Assembly (NCBI GenBank): GCA_020060215.1
Contig: JAGVAP010000139.1
Span: 1-51,758, forward strand
Direction of reading: 5' to 3'
Length of the DNA stretch: 51,758 nt
From: Deltaproteobacteria bacterium
GTDB lineage: Bacteria > Desulfobacterota > DSM-4660 > Desulfatiglandales > HGW-15
The notes beneath the pieces are model-generated. The model did no database searches. It saw only the letters and a list, made by a program, of their open reading frames with translations, and was not told the DNA's origin. This document shows, one piece after another, positions 6,971-15,421 of the stretch. The first letter of the stretch is position 1. The number at the start of each line of letters is the position of its first letter. Made by a program: the position numbers and the translations under genes.

Positions 6971-8167
6971 ATGGGAGTTTATAGAAGGAAGGGCAAAAAC
7001 GGAAAACCTTACGGTCCCTGGATCATCCAGTATCCTCGTGCGCTGGATCCTGCTACCGGCAAGATCAGATACACCAGCGAAAAGGCGGGGCGGAGCAAAA
7101 GGCTTGCCGATCTCGCCTTTGGCAAGAGGATGCTGGAATGGGAAAAGAAGAAGCACCTCGGTCTCGAGGCAAGAAAGGATCACACACTGGCCGAGTTGAT
7201 CGACTGGTATCTCCTGTTGCCCAAGGTGATGCGAAAGAAGACCTACAAGGATGATGTGATGCGGGCTGCTGTCCTCAAAGAGAAGTTCGGCGGATGTCTC
7301 GCGCGGGATATCAAGCCCGCCATGGTCGAACTCTTCCAGCAGGAGCTTCTGAAAAGGCCCTGCAAGATCAACAAGAACACCTACACGCCGGCATCGGTGA
7401 ATCGGGTTGTCGGTGTTCTGAAGCGGATCTACAACCTGGCGCTGCGGGAAGAGTTGGTGGACAGAAACCCCTGTTTCAAGGTCACGATGCTAGCCGAAAA
7501 CAACAAGAGGGACCGGGTGATCACGGCTGAGGAGTTCGAAAGCCTGGTCGCCCTGCTTCCGCGGCACGCGGCCGACATCGTGACCACCGCCTATTACACG
7601 GGCATGCGGGCAGGGGAGATCTTCAACCTTACCTGGGACAAGGTGAACCTGAAGGAGGGTTTCATCGATCTGAGGGCAGAGGATACGAAGACATCCGAAC
7701 CGAGAAGGATCTATTTCAATGGGGTCCTGAAGGAGATGTTGACCGGCCTTTCTCGGGTGAGACACATCAGCCACCATTTCGTCTTCACCTACGAGGGGGA
7801 GCCGATACGGAGTATCCGAACCTCATTCATGAAGGCCTGCAGGAAGGCCGGGATCAGGAACTTCAGGTTCCACGACCTCCGGCACACCTTCAACACGAAC
7901 ATGCGAAAGGCCGGGGTGGAGCGAAGCGTGATCATGAAGATCACAGGGCACAAGACCATGTCCATGTTCGAGAGATACAACACCGTAGACCGGGAAGACG
8001 CCCACGAGGCAATAAAAAGGCTTGATGATTTTCTCACCAAGCCTCTTGCGGAAAAAGGGGACCAAATTACTTCAATATTACTTCAGGGCCATGAAGTAGG
8101 GGTAACTCAATCCCCCCAACCTGCTGATATCTCTGGAGGCGGCAACCGGATTCGAACCGGTGAATAA
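6971..8167 (+). CDS. int: Tyrosine recombinase (phage-type integrase)
   Basis: 398 aa from the ATG at 6971, chosen because AAAGGAG lies eight bases before it; a GTG at 6965 is too close to that site. It has an N-terminal arm-binding-like segment, a SAM-like core-binding domain (about 70-170) and a catalytic domain. Catalytic residues visible are Arg213 (TGMRAGEI), Lys240, His301 and Arg304 (HDLRHTF), His327 (TGHK) and Tyr336 (MFERYNT). The final residues (SGGGNRIRTGE) are encoded inside the tRNA-Cys gene on the other strand, so integration itself supplies the gene's 3' end. A TTGACA at 6806-6811 may belong to its promoter. Confidence 0.93.
   Translation: MGVYRRKGKNGKPYGPWIIQYPRALDPATGKIRYTSEKAGRSKRLADLAFGKRMLEWEKKKHLGLEARKDHTLAELIDWYLLLPKVMRKKTYKDDVMRAAVLKEKFGGCLARDIKPAMVELFQQELLKRPCKINKNTYTPASVNRVVGVLKRIYNLALREELVDRNPCFKVTMLAENNKRDRVITAEEFESLVALLPRHAADIVTTAYYTGMRAGEIFNLTWDKVNLKEGFIDLRAEDTKTSEPRRIYFNGVLKEMLTGLSRVRHISHHFVFTYEGEPIRSIRTSFMKACRKAGIRNFRFHDLRHTFNTNMRKAGVERSVIMKITGHKTMSMFERYNTVDREDAHEAIKRLDDFLTKPLAEKGDQITSILLQGHEVGVTQSPQPADISGGGNRIRTGE
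8066..8099. repeat. Phased TACTTCA sites near the attachment site
   Basis: ATTACTTCA occurs at 8066-8074 and 8077-8085, exactly 11 bp apart, and an inverted TGAAGTA lies at 8092-8098. They sit 35-70 bp from the 3' end of tRNA-Cys, inside the recombinase coding sequence, and are candidate integrase arm-type sites. Confidence 0.45.
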
Positions 8168-8208
8168 CGGTTTTGCAGACCGCTGCCTTACCACTTGGCT
8201 ATGCCGCC
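8134..8208 (-). tRNA. tRNA-Cys (GCA)
   Basis: 75 nt including encoded CCA. The acceptor stem GGCGGCA pairs with TGCCGCC, the anticodon loop is CTGCAAA (anticodon GCA), and the T loop is TTCGAAT. It lies 100 bases downstream of tRNA-Gly. Its 3' end overlaps the recombinase gene and is the probable integration site. Confidence 0.95.
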
Positions 8209-8229
8209 GGAGTACCGGACAAAAAATTC

Positions 8230-8298
8230 GACAGGATCAACATGATCAACGGGATTTTTCGGGAGAAAAGAAATCCTGTTCATCCTGTTGATCCTGTC
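8230..8298. repeat. Palindromic intergenic repeat (CAGGATCAACAGGAT type)
   Basis: The left arm starts GACAGGATCAACATGATC (8230) and the right arm ends CCTGTTGATCCTGTC (8298), pairing around a short A-rich centre. It lies between the two tRNA genes. This repeat type is common between genes in Desulfobacterota (recollection). It could form a hairpin in the tRNA precursor. Confidence 0.65.
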
Positions 8299-8308
8299 AA
8301 AGACAAAC

Positions 8309-8384
8309 TGGAGCGGGAAACGGGACTCGAACCCGCGACAATCACGTTGGCAACGTGAGGCTCTACCAACTGAGCTATTCCCGC
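8309..8384 (-). tRNA. tRNA-Gly (GCC)
   Basis: 76 nt including CCA. Acceptor GCGGGAA pairs with TTCCCGC, the anticodon loop is TTGCCAA (anticodon GCC), and the T loop is TTCGAGT. It is close to E. coli glyW. It follows pgsA in the same direction, matching the E. coli pgsA-glyW-cysT order. Confidence 0.95.
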
Positions 8385-8569
8385 CCGCAAGAGGCAATAG
8401 TAGCGGGGCCGCAGGTCTGTGTCAAGGGAAGAATAAGGAGAAGAATAAGGAGAAAGGGAGGAGGAGGCGCCGGCTTTGCCGGGAAGGCGTGCGCCTCCAG
8501 GGGCACCCGAAAGGAGCGTGAATCGAGGTTCTTCGGGGCTTTGTGTCTTCGCGGCCTCTATTCGATTCT

Positions 8570-9148
8570 TCAGGACTTTGAGCCGGGGAAAAACACCCTG
8601 TGGAAGCCCCTGAAGTAGTCCCACCCCGACCAGAGGGTGAGGGTCAGGGCAACCCAGAGCAGCGCGGTGCCTACATCGTGAAAATCCACGGAGAGGTACT
8701 CGTAATGGAGACAGAGGCCGATCACCGCAGCCGCCTGAAAGCCGGTCTTGTACTTCCCAAGGGGGCTGGCCTGGATGACAATGCCTTCGGAGATGGCGAT
8801 GCTCCTTAATCCGGTCACGGCAATCTCCCTGGCGACGATCAGCATGACGATCCATGCCGGGACCCTTCCCATGGACACGAGCATGATCAGGGTGATCGAG
8901 ACCAGGATCTTGTCTGCCAGGGGATCCAGAAACTTGCCCAGGACCGTGACAGACCCGTATTTGCGCGCGAAGAAGCCGTCCAGGTAGTCCGTGGCGAATG
9001 CGGCCCCGAAGAAGAGGGCCGCGAGAAAGCTCGAGGTCTGTGCGTCAAACGCCAGGGATATGACTACGAGAGGAATGCAGAGCAGCCTGAAAAGCGTGAG
9101 GCTGTTGGGCAGATTGAAGAGGACACTTTGACGAAGACGAATGGCCAT
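8570..9148 (-). CDS. pgsA: CDP-diacylglycerol--glycerol-3-phosphate phosphatidyltransferase
   Basis: 192 aa membrane enzyme making phosphatidylglycerophosphate from CDP-diacylglycerol and glycerol-3-phosphate. The CDP-alcohol phosphotransferase signature is complete: DYLDGFFAR, then G-KFL-D-PLA-D within about residues 54-80. Several hydrophobic segments flank it. The N-terminal NLPNSLTLFRLL is typical of PgsA. It begins 13 bases after the lytic transglycosylase stop and is followed by tRNA-Gly and tRNA-Cys. Confidence 0.95.
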   Translation of the reverse strand: MAIRLRQSVLFNLPNSLTLFRLLCIPLVVISLAFDAQTSSFLAALFFGAAFATDYLDGFFARKYGSVTVLGKFLDPLADKILVSITLIMLVSMGRVPAWIVMLIVAREIAVTGLRSIAISEGIVIQASPLGKYKTGFQAAAVIGLCLHYEYLSVDFHDVGTALLWVALTLTLWSGWDYFRGFHRVFFPGSKS

Positions 9149-9160
9149 ATCGTTTACCCG

Positions 9161-9745
9161 TCACTTCTTGCTCCCTGCTCGGTACCGGCCGTAGTACTCC
9201 ATGACCTTTTCGATGAAGGACCTGGTCTCCTGGAAAGGCGGAACCCCACGGTAGTCGTCCACCCTTTCGGGTCCGGCATTGTAGGCGGCCAGGGCCAGAC
9301 GCGTGTCGTTGTTGAATCGGGACAGCATGAGGCTCAGATAACGCACGCCGCCGAAGATGTTTTCCTCGGGATTGAAGGGATCCTCCACCTTCATCGCCTC
9401 CGCTGTACCCGGCATGAGCTGCATGAGTCCCTGCGCGCCCTTATGGGAGACCGCATTCTGGTTGAAATCCGACTCTGCCTTGATCACCGCCTTGATCAGG
9501 TGGGGATCCACCTTGAAACGCTCGGAGGCCTGGGAGATGATCCCTTCGAAGTCTTTGATGTATTCGACGCCTTTCTTGGGGTATGACCGGATGTAGAGCT
9601 TATAGCGAACATCGCTGCGTACGTTGGTGAAATGCCATACCCCGTTCTCGTCGCGGTACCTGTAGATGTCGGCGCCGGCATGGTCAGGTCCCAGGAAAAG
9701 CGCCAGGAGCAGGGCCGCGGCTCCTCCTGCCTTGATGAGCATCAT
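9161..9745 (-). CDS. Periplasmic lytic transglycosylase (SLT domain)
   Basis: 194 aa with an N-terminal signal peptide ([17 protein letters not shown]), then a short segment [15 protein letters not shown] of the DUF4124 type. An SLT-family lysozyme-like domain follows: [10 protein letters not shown] with the catalytic Glu, [13 protein letters not shown], and AAYNAGP. It cleaves peptidoglycan glycan strands with anhydro-muramyl product formation. The ATG overlaps the stop of the upstream transaldolase-like gene, so the two are translationally coupled. Confidence 0.92.
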   Translation of the reverse strand: MMLIKAGGAAALLLALFLGPDHAGADIYRYRDENGVWHFTNVRSDVRYKLYIRSYPKKGVEYIKDFEGIISQASERFKVDPHLIKAVIKAESDFNQNAVSHKGAQGLMQLMPGTAEAMKVEDPFNPEENIFGGVRYLSLMLSRFNNDTRLALAAYNAGPERVDDYRGVPPFQETRSFIEKVMEYYGRYRAGSKK

Positions 9746-10389
9746 GCCTTTCCCGTTTTCTTCCAGTCGGCCAGAAACTTCTCGAGTCCGATATCCGTCA
9801 GGGGATGGGTGATGAACCGTTCCATGACCGCGTAAGGCACCGTGACGATGTCCGCGCCCATGAGAGCGGCATCCAGAACATGAACGGGGTTCCGCACGCT
9901 CGCGACGATCACCTCGGTATCATAGCCGTAGGTGTTGTAAATGGCAACAATCTGCTCGACCAGGTCCATGCCGCGCTGGCTGATGTCATCCAGCCTTCCT
10001 ACAAACGGGCTGACGTAAGTCGCCCCGACCTTCGCGGCGAGCAGGGCCTGGATCGGCGAGAAGCAGAGCGTGACGTTGGTCTTGATGCCCTCCCCGGAGA
10101 GCACCTTCACCGCCCGCAGCCCTTCCTTGATCAGGGGGACCTTCACCACGATGTTGCCGGCGATCTTGGCCAGCTCTCTGGCCTCTCTCAGGATGCCGGC
10201 TTCATCCGTGCTCACGACCTCGGCGCTGACCGGACCGTCCACCACCCGGCAGATATCGGTGATCAGCTCCCTGAAACTCCGGCCCTCCTTGGAGACCAAC
10301 GAGGGGTTGGTGGTGACGCCGTCCAGGACTCCGAGCTCGCCGGCCTTCCGGATCTCTTCCAGGTTGGCCGTGTCTATGAAGAATTTCAT
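9742..10389 (-). CDS. tal: Transaldolase / fructose-6-phosphate aldolase family
   Basis: 215 aa, the length of the short TalC/Fsa-type enzymes. It starts [15 protein letters not shown] with AGGAGG five bases upstream. DGVTTNPSL, the Schiff-base Lys segment (NIVVKVPL) and [11 protein letters not shown] are all present. It interconverts sugar phosphates in the non-oxidative pentose pathway; transaldolase versus fructose-6-phosphate aldolase cannot be settled by eye. It overlaps the transglycosylase start by four bases. Confidence 0.9.
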   Translation of the reverse strand: MKFFIDTANLEEIRKAGELGVLDGVTTNPSLVSKEGRSFRELITDICRVVDGPVSAEVVSTDEAGILREARELAKIAGNIVVKVPLIKEGLRAVKVLSGEGIKTNVTLCFSPIQALLAAKVGATYVSPFVGRLDDISQRGMDLVEQIVAIYNTYGYDTEVIVASVRNPVHVLDAALMGADIVTVPYAVMERFITHPLTDIGLEKFLADWKKTGKA

Positions 10390-10399
10390 GGTTACCTCC

Positions 10400-10648
10400 T
10401 CACTTTTCCTGTTTCTCCTGATACCGTTTTGCGCACTCCTCGCTGCAGAAGGAGTGACGGCGACCGTGGATCACCCTTTTCACCGAGGACTTGCTGGGGA
10501 TATAGAGCTTGCACTCCGGATCCTGCACCAGCTCGTCGACGATCTCTCCCCCGGACCCCCTCACCTCGCGCTTCTTCTGCAGGAACATCCCTTTGAGGAT
10601 GCGGTAGAGGATGTACAGAACGGCCGCGATAATGATCAGACGCAGCAT
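10400..10648 (-). CDS. Small membrane-anchored protein with Cys motif (PP0621-like)
   Basis: 82 aa: one N-terminal membrane helix ([19 protein letters not shown]), a charged linker, then [15 protein letters not shown] and [14 protein letters not shown]. The cysteine spacing suggests a small metal-binding (TRASH/MYM-like) fold on the cytoplasmic side. The exact function is unknown. Its ATG lies directly against the folK stop, and it precedes the transaldolase gene. Confidence 0.75.
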   Translation of the reverse strand: MLRLIIIAAVLYILYRILKGMFLQKKREVRGSGGEIVDELVQDPECKLYIPSKSSVKRVIHGRRHSFCSEECAKRYQEKQEK

Positions 10649-11143
10649 TCACTCGCCTTTCCAGGAGGTGACCGCCTGGCCGTCTTCAGGAAGCGCGTCG
10701 AGCAACTCGGCCATGGTCTTTTGGAGAACAGGGTGGTTGAGGTCGGGCGCCATCTGCGACAGGGGGACCAGCACGAACCTCCGTTGATGCATGAGCGGAT
10801 GGGGGACGGCCAATCCGTCCTCGTGGATGGTCCCCCCCCCGAAAAGCAGCAGGTCGAGGTCCAGGATTCGTGGCTCCCATCGGTCCTTTCTTACACGCCC
10901 CATCTTCTTTTCTATGGCCAGAAGGTGATCAAGCAACTCCCTGGCGGGGATCTCCACATCCGCTGCGGCCACCCCGTTCAGATACCACTCCTGCCCATGG
11001 ACCCCGACGGGCTCAGTGAAGAACCAGTCCGACCGGTCCACGACCCTGCATCCGGGGATGCGTCCGATCTCCCCCACTGCAGCCTTGCAGTTGGCAGTCC
11101 GATCGCCCATGTTGGAGCCGATGCCGATATAGGCCGTTGTCAT
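10649..11143 (-). CDS. folK: HPPK, 2-amino-4-hydroxy-6-hydroxymethyldihydropteridine pyrophosphokinase
   Basis: 164 aa from MTTAYIGIGSNMGD; a longer frame begins inside a palindromic repeat and is not preferred. Hallmarks are GIGSNMGD, the F-x-EPVG segment (FTEPVGV), the Arg-rich loop (RVRKDRWEPRILDLDLLLFG) and VPHPLMHQRRFVL. It transfers pyrophosphate from ATP to the pterin precursor in folate synthesis. No good ribosome site is seen, so translation may depend on readthrough from the repeat region after dapB. Confidence 0.93.
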   Translation of the reverse strand: MTTAYIGIGSNMGDRTANCKAAVGEIGRIPGCRVVDRSDWFFTEPVGVHGQEWYLNGVAAADVEIPARELLDHLLAIEKKMGRVRKDRWEPRILDLDLLLFGGGTIHEDGLAVPHPLMHQRRFVLVPLSQMAPDLNHPVLQKTMAELLDALPEDGQAVTSWKGE

Positions 11144-11155
11144 AAACCAGAATCC

Positions 11156-11224
11156 GCCACCAAGACACAAAGACACAATGGAAGACTTCTTGTATCTTGC
11201 TTCGTGTCTTCGTTTCTTGGTGGC
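11156..11224. repeat. Palindromic repeat, GCCACCAAGACACAAAG family, copy 1
   Basis: Left arm GCCACCAAGACACAAAGACA (from 11156) pairs with right arm GTGTCTTCGTTTCTTGGTGG (to 11223) around a short centre. Related palindromes lie at 14082-14148 and 50781-50853, and a half copy near 8536-8557. It sits between dapB and folK. Confidence 0.75.
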
Positions 11225-11253
11225 AATCTTTGTCCCTCCTCAGCAGTTCGCTC

Positions 11254-12063
11254 TCAAGTTCCACGCAGCCCGAGCACATCCTGCATATCGTACAACCCCG
11301 CGGGCTGCCGCACAACCCATATGGCCGCCCGAACCGCGCCCCTCGCAAAATTGTCCCGGTTGTGCGCCCGGTGGACCAGCTCCAGCCTCTCCCCGATCCC
11401 GCCGAACATGACCATGTGCTCCCCGGTGATGTCCCCCGCCCTCAGGGTCTGGATTCCGATCTCCTGTGCGGTCCTCTCGCCGATCATGCCCTTTCTCTGA
11501 TACACGGCGACCTTGTCGAGCTCCCGATCCGTGGCCGAGCTCAGCACCTGAGCCAATCTCATGGCCGTCCCGCTCGGGGCATCTTTCTTGAGACGATGGT
11601 GTGCCTCCACGATCTCCAGGTCGTACTCGTTCCCGAGGAGCCGGGCCATCTCCCCCGCAATCCGGAACATCACGTTCACCCCCACGCTCATGTTGGGGGA
11701 CATGACACAACGTGTGGTCCTTGCCGCCTGCACGATCCTCTCCAGCGTCTCTCCGGCGATGCCCGTGGTGCCGATGACCGCCGCCAGCCCGCGGGCCGAG
11801 GCCATGCCGATATTCTCGAGGCTTGCCTCCGGGCTCGTGAAGTCGATCAGGACGTCTCCCTTGTCCGCGACCTCCGCCAGGGAATCCCCCAGGGGAACTC
11901 CCACAGGGCCGATGCCCGCAACCTGGCCCGCATCCTGCCCCAGCAGCGGATGATCTTTCCTCTCGAACGCGCCTGCGAGGGCGATATCGTCCCGCTGGCG
12001 GAGCATATGGATGATGCGGACCCCCATACGGCCGGCGGCCCCGGCCACTATCGCCCTGATCAT
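11254..12063 (-). CDS. dapB: 4-hydroxy-tetrahydrodipicolinate reductase
   Basis: 269 aa from MIRAIVAGAAGRMG, with GAGGAGGG upstream; the longer frame extends into repeat sequence. It has the N-terminal NAD(P)H-binding GAAGRMG, the DFTSPEA and IGTTG motifs, EAHHRLKKDAPSGTA (catalytic His and Lys) and the C-terminal domain. It reduces hydroxy-tetrahydrodipicolinate in lysine and diaminopimelate synthesis. It follows dapA in the same direction across a 267-base repeat-bearing gap. Confidence 0.96.
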   Translation of the reverse strand: MIRAIVAGAAGRMGVRIIHMLRQRDDIALAGAFERKDHPLLGQDAGQVAGIGPVGVPLGDSLAEVADKGDVLIDFTSPEASLENIGMASARGLAAVIGTTGIAGETLERIVQAARTTRCVMSPNMSVGVNVMFRIAGEMARLLGNEYDLEIVEAHHRLKKDAPSGTAMRLAQVLSSATDRELDKVAVYQRKGMIGERTAQEIGIQTLRAGDITGEHMVMFGGIGERLELVHRAHNRDNFARGAVRAAIWVVRQPAGLYDMQDVLGLRGT

Positions 12064-12133
12064 AAGTCCCTCCTCGGTAGAGCGCTCCGGACAGCGCGTC
12101 AGGTCGGAGGAGCGCTTCGCTTGAGGTTTGAGG

Positions 12134-12263
12134 CAAAGCCCTTGCCCCCTACCTCCGACCTCCCCTGAAACTTCGCCCAAGTAAAGGTTTCAGGTTTCAG
12201 TGTTCAGGTGTCAGGAAATGGATCGATCCCCCGGCTGACACCGGAAACCCGAAACCTGACACC
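12134..12263. repeat. Composite intergenic repeats between dapA and dapB
   Basis: The left part has AGGTTTGAGGCAAAGCC and ACCTCCGACCTCCCC; a matching AGGTCGGAGGTTTGAGG lies at 34732-34755. The right part has repeated GGTTTCAG and TGTTCAGGTGTCAGG (12187-12217) facing CTGACACCGGAAACC and CCTGACACC (12235-12263), giving an imperfect palindrome. No gene is seen in the 267-base gap. Confidence 0.6.
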
Positions 12264-12330
12264 CTGCAAAGTTGCCTGTTCGATCCAACCGGCACCAGCC
12301 AGCGGCTGGGCTGACCTCCATCTGAACGGC

Positions 12331-13203
12331 CTACACCAGCCCGTGCTCCCGCAGCGTTTTCTGGAGCCTTTCCCGGTTTGCCGGCATCAGGGGACACATG
12401 GGAAGCCGGAACTCCTCTTTCACCTTGCCCATCATGGCCAGGGAGGTCTTCACGGGAATGGGATTGGTCTCGTAAAACATGGCCTGGCACAGGGGAAGCA
12501 GTTTGAAGAACTCCTTCCTGGCCCCCTCGAGGTCCCCCTTCTCCCAGGCGGCGATCATCCTCGAGTTTTCCGCGGGAACGATGTTGGCGACCACGGAAAT
12601 GACCCCTTTGCCGCCAATGGCCAGGACAGGCAAGGTCAGGTTGTCATCTCCCGAGAGCAGGGTGATCTTGTCCCCGGCCAGCTTCACGACTTCGGCCATC
12701 TGGCCCAGATCGCCGGATGCCTCTTTGATCGCAACGACCTCGGACAGTTCGGAGATGCGCGCCACGGTCTGGGGGAGCATGTTCACCCCGGTCCTCCCGG
12801 GGATGTTGTAGAGGACCTGCGGCAAGGGAACGGCCTTGGCAATCGCCTTGAAGTGCTGGAAGAGCCCCTCTTGAGTCGGTTTGTTGTAATAGGGGGCTAC
12901 CTGGAGGGTGGCATCGGCTCCAATCTTTTTGGCGTGGGAGGTCAGCTCGATGGCCTCCCTGGTGCTGTTCCCGCCGGTCCCCGCAATCACCGGCACCCGC
13001 TTGGCGACGGCCTGCACCGTGATCTCGATGACCCTGCTGTGTTCTTCCATGCTCAGCGTTGCCGACTCGCCCGTGGTCCCGCAGGGTACGATGGCGCTCG
13101 TGCCGTTCCGGATCTGAAACTCGATCAGTTCCCTGAAGGCATCCTCGTCGACCTCTCCGTTCCTGAACGGCGTCACTATGGCTACGATCGATCCACTAAA
13201 CAT
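12331..13203 (-). CDS. dapA: 4-hydroxy-tetrahydrodipicolinate synthase
   Basis: 290 aa from MFSGSIVAIVTPFRNG with AAAGGAG before the ATG. Active-site features are GTTGE, YYNKPTQEG, the YNIPGRTG loop and the Schiff-base Lys in AIKEASGD. It condenses pyruvate with aspartate semialdehyde, the committed step to diaminopimelate and lysine. It lies between dapF and dapB in one operon. Confidence 0.96.
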   Translation of the reverse strand: MFSGSIVAIVTPFRNGEVDEDAFRELIEFQIRNGTSAIVPCGTTGESATLSMEEHSRVIEITVQAVAKRVPVIAGTGGNSTREAIELTSHAKKIGADATLQVAPYYNKPTQEGLFQHFKAIAKAVPLPQVLYNIPGRTGVNMLPQTVARISELSEVVAIKEASGDLGQMAEVVKLAGDKITLLSGDDNLTLPVLAIGGKGVISVVANIVPAENSRMIAAWEKGDLEGARKEFFKLLPLCQAMFYETNPIPVKTSLAMMGKVKEEFRLPMCPLMPANRERLQKTLREHGLV

Positions 13204-13225
13204 CCCTTTCTCCTTTCTCCGATTT

Positions 13226-14050
13226 TCACAATGCCTCCTCGTGCAGCTTTGCACGGCACACAATGGAGGTGCTGCCTTCCAGCAGGACTTCCTGGAAGGT
13301 GGCCCCTCCGTCCCCACGGAAATGGATGGTCAGCAGGTCACCCCCCCTGGTCTTTACCGCGACCGGGCTCCGGACCTTCCCCCTTGCCGCGGCGACAAGC
13401 GCGGCGGCCATCGCCCCGGTTCCACAGGCAAGGGTCTCGTCTTCCACGCCGCGTTCATAGGTCCGAACCTCCATGGCGTTTCTCCCCAGGATCGAAATGA
13501 AGTCGGCGTTTGTGCCGGCGGGTGCAAAGAGAGGATGGTACCGGATCGCCCTGCCGTGGGCCACCACGGGATGACTGGAGAGATCCGCCACCTCGACGAC
13601 CGTGTGGGGAACCCCGGTATTCACGAAATCCACGCTGATCCAACCTTCCTGCGGGTCCAGTTCGATATCGGTCCTCAATCCATGGGGACGGGGCATCAGG
13701 ACCTTCACCATCCTCCCGTGGACCTCTGCCGCGATGGGTCCGGCCTTGGTCTCGAAGGTCATCTTCGAACCCGCGATCCCCTGCAGCATCGCAAACCGGG
13801 CCACGCACCTGCCGCCGTTCCCGCACATCTCCGCCTCGCTCCCGTCGGCGTTGAAGAAGCGCCACCCGAAATCGAACCGCTCGGACGGGACCACAAAGAT
13901 GAGGCCGTCCGCCCCCACGGACTCACGGCGCCTGCAGGCCCTGACGGCCATCGTGGCCATCTGCTCCTCCTTGATCTTTCCGTCGCGGTTGTCGATCAGG
14001 AGAAAGTCGTTCCCGCTCCCGTTCATCTTCCAGAATGCAATCTCTTCCAA
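13226..14050 (-). CDS. dapF: Diaminopimelate epimerase
   Basis: 274 aa from a TTG at 14050 preceded by GTGAGGGG. A GTG at 14086 gives 286 aa but lies inside a palindromic repeat, so the shorter form is preferred with moderate certainty. Signature parts are FWKMNGSGNDF, MCGNGGRCVAR (first catalytic Cys), NADGSEAEM, VNTGVPH and ETLACGTGA (second catalytic Cys). It converts LL- to meso-diaminopimelate. It lies between lysA and dapA. Confidence 0.95.
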   Translation of the reverse strand: MEEIAFWKMNGSGNDFLLIDNRDGKIKEEQMATMAVRACRRRESVGADGLIFVVPSERFDFGWRFFNADGSEAEMCGNGGRCVARFAMLQGIAGSKMTFETKAGPIAAEVHGRMVKVLMPRPHGLRTDIELDPQEGWISVDFVNTGVPHTVVEVADLSSHPVVAHGRAIRYHPLFAPAGTNADFISILGRNAMEVRTYERGVEDETLACGTGAMAAALVAAARGKVRSPVAVKTRGGDLLTIHFRGDGGATFQEVLLEGSTSIVCRAKLHEEAL

Positions 14051-14081
14051 TTTCCCCTCACGACTGAATCCAATGAATCCC

Positions 14082-14148
14082 GCCACGAAGACCCAAAGAC
14101 ACCAAGAAGAATATTGCGGTTTACTTTGTGTCTTGGTGTCTTTGTGGC
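14082..14148. repeat. Palindromic repeat, GCCACNAAGACAC family, copy 2
   Basis: Left arm GCCACGAAGACCCAAAGACA and right arm TGTCTTGGTGTCTTTGTGGC pair around an AT-rich centre. It lies between lysA and dapF and ends two bases from the lysA stop, so a lysA-dapF transcript would carry the hairpin. Confidence 0.75.
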
Positions 14149-14149
14149 C

Positions 14150-15415
14150 TTATTTCCCTTCTTTCAAGAAGTCGGGGATCGCTTCGCCCCGGACCAGGTC
14201 CTCATAGGTCTCGCGGGCGCGGATGACGTGGTATTCCCAGCCTTTCACCATGACCTCTGCGGCCCTGGGCCGCGAATTGTAATTCGAAGACATGGAAAAC
14301 CCGTAGGCCCCCGCACTCATCACCGCAAGCAGGTCGCCCGCATCCACGGACGGCACCTCCCGATCTTTTGCGAGGAAGTCCCCGGATTCGCAAATGGGCC
14401 CCACGATATCGGCCTTGACAGCACCCTTGCCGGACCGTTTCACGGGCACCACTTCGTGATACGAGCCGTAGAGGCTCGGTCGGATCAGGTCGTTCATGGC
14501 CGCGTCCACGACAATGAACTCCTTCTCTCCCGTGGACTTGGTGTAGACCACCTTGGAGATCAGTGCCCCTGCGTTCCCCACGATGACCCGCCCCGGTTCG
14601 AGAATGAGCGTCAGATCCTTTGAATCCAACCCGGCGATGATCGCCGCGGCATACTCCTTCGGATCCGGGGGATTTTCCTGTTTATAGGTAATCCCAAGCC
14701 CCCCTCCAAGGTCCAGGAAGCGTATGGGGATCCCTTCTCTGGCCAGGGTACTTATGAGTTGCTTGACCCTGCCGAGCGCCTCCACGAAAGGGGCCACGGT
14801 GGTGAGTTGCGACCCGATGTGGCAGGAAACCCCTCGGACCTCCACGTGCTCCAGCCCTGCGGCCAGCCGGTATGCCTCGACGGACTTGCGGATGTCGATC
14901 CCGAACTTGTTCTCCTTGAGCCCGGTGGAGATATAGGGATGAGTGCAGGGGTCGATGTCCGGGTTTACGCGGATGGCGACGGGTGCCTTTCCCCCCGTTC
15001 GTCCGGCCGCATCGTTCAACCGGTGAATCTCCTGTTCGGACTCTGCGTTGAACATGAGGATCCCCGAACGCAACGCATATTCGATATCCTCGACCGTCTT
15101 TCCGACCCCCGAGTAGACGATCCTCTCGGGTTTCACCCCGGCCTTCAGGGCGCGGTACAACTCCCCCCCGGAGACGATGTCCACTCCGCCTCCTTCGAGC
15201 GCAAAGATCCGCAGGATGGAGAGGTTCGAATTGGACTTCATGGAAAAGCAGGTGAGGTGGGGGACAGCCCCGAAGGCTCCGTCAAAAGCCCTGAAATGCC
15301 TTGTAAGCGTGGCATGGGAGTAGACGTAGATCGGGGTGCCGGCCTCCCGTGCTATGACCGAGACCGGGACATCCTCACAATAGAGCTCTTCGTTGATGTA
15401 GTGGAAGTGATGCAT
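14150..15415 (-). CDS. lysA: Diaminopimelate decarboxylase
   Basis: 421 aa, fold-type III PLP enzyme that decarboxylates meso-diaminopimelate to lysine. The PLP Lys lies in FSMKSNSN; further motifs are SCHIGSQ, DLGGGLGI, EPGRVIVGNAG, GPICESGDFL and the C-terminal GAYGFSMSSNYNSRPR. It starts seven bases after lptM stops, with GAGG before the ATG. Confidence 0.97.
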   Translation of the reverse strand: MHHFHYINEELYCEDVPVSVIAREAGTPIYVYSHATLTRHFRAFDGAFGAVPHLTCFSMKSNSNLSILRIFALEGGGVDIVSGGELYRALKAGVKPERIVYSGVGKTVEDIEYALRSGILMFNAESEQEIHRLNDAAGRTGGKAPVAIRVNPDIDPCTHPYISTGLKENKFGIDIRKSVEAYRLAAGLEHVEVRGVSCHIGSQLTTVAPFVEALGRVKQLISTLAREGIPIRFLDLGGGLGITYKQENPPDPKEYAAAIIAGLDSKDLTLILEPGRVIVGNAGALISKVVYTKSTGEKEFIVVDAAMNDLIRPSLYGSYHEVVPVKRSGKGAVKADIVGPICESGDFLAKDREVPSVDAGDLLAVMSAGAYGFSMSSNYNSRPRAAEVMVKGWEYHVIRARETYEDLVRGEAIPDFLKEGK

Positions 15416-15421
15416 ATGCCT

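Larger units (their letters stand above)
1..8170. mobile_element. Right part of an integrative element (prophage-like) inserted at tRNA-Cys
   Basis: The element carries an excisionase-like HTH gene, a tyrosine recombinase and a leftward set of phage-type recombination genes (Sak4-like ATPase, Fe-S PD-(D/E)XK nuclease, SbcC-like ATPase, sigma-like factor). The recombinase gene runs into the 3' end of tRNA-Cys, the classical arrangement for integration at a tRNA 3' end. The junction therefore lies in the tRNA near 8134-8170. The other end is left of the window, so no second attachment site can be seen. No structural phage genes are visible, so prophage versus integrative element is open. Confidence 0.8.

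Noticed and set aside
6113..7183. 356-codon minus-strand frame across the excisionase region
   Set aside because: It runs antisense to the excisionase and the start of the recombinase, both well supported, and shows no domain or ribosome site.
12064..15415. Lysine riboswitch before dapA, dapB or lysA
   Set aside because: The gaps are occupied by short palindromic repeats and no stretch resembles the long conserved L-box core.
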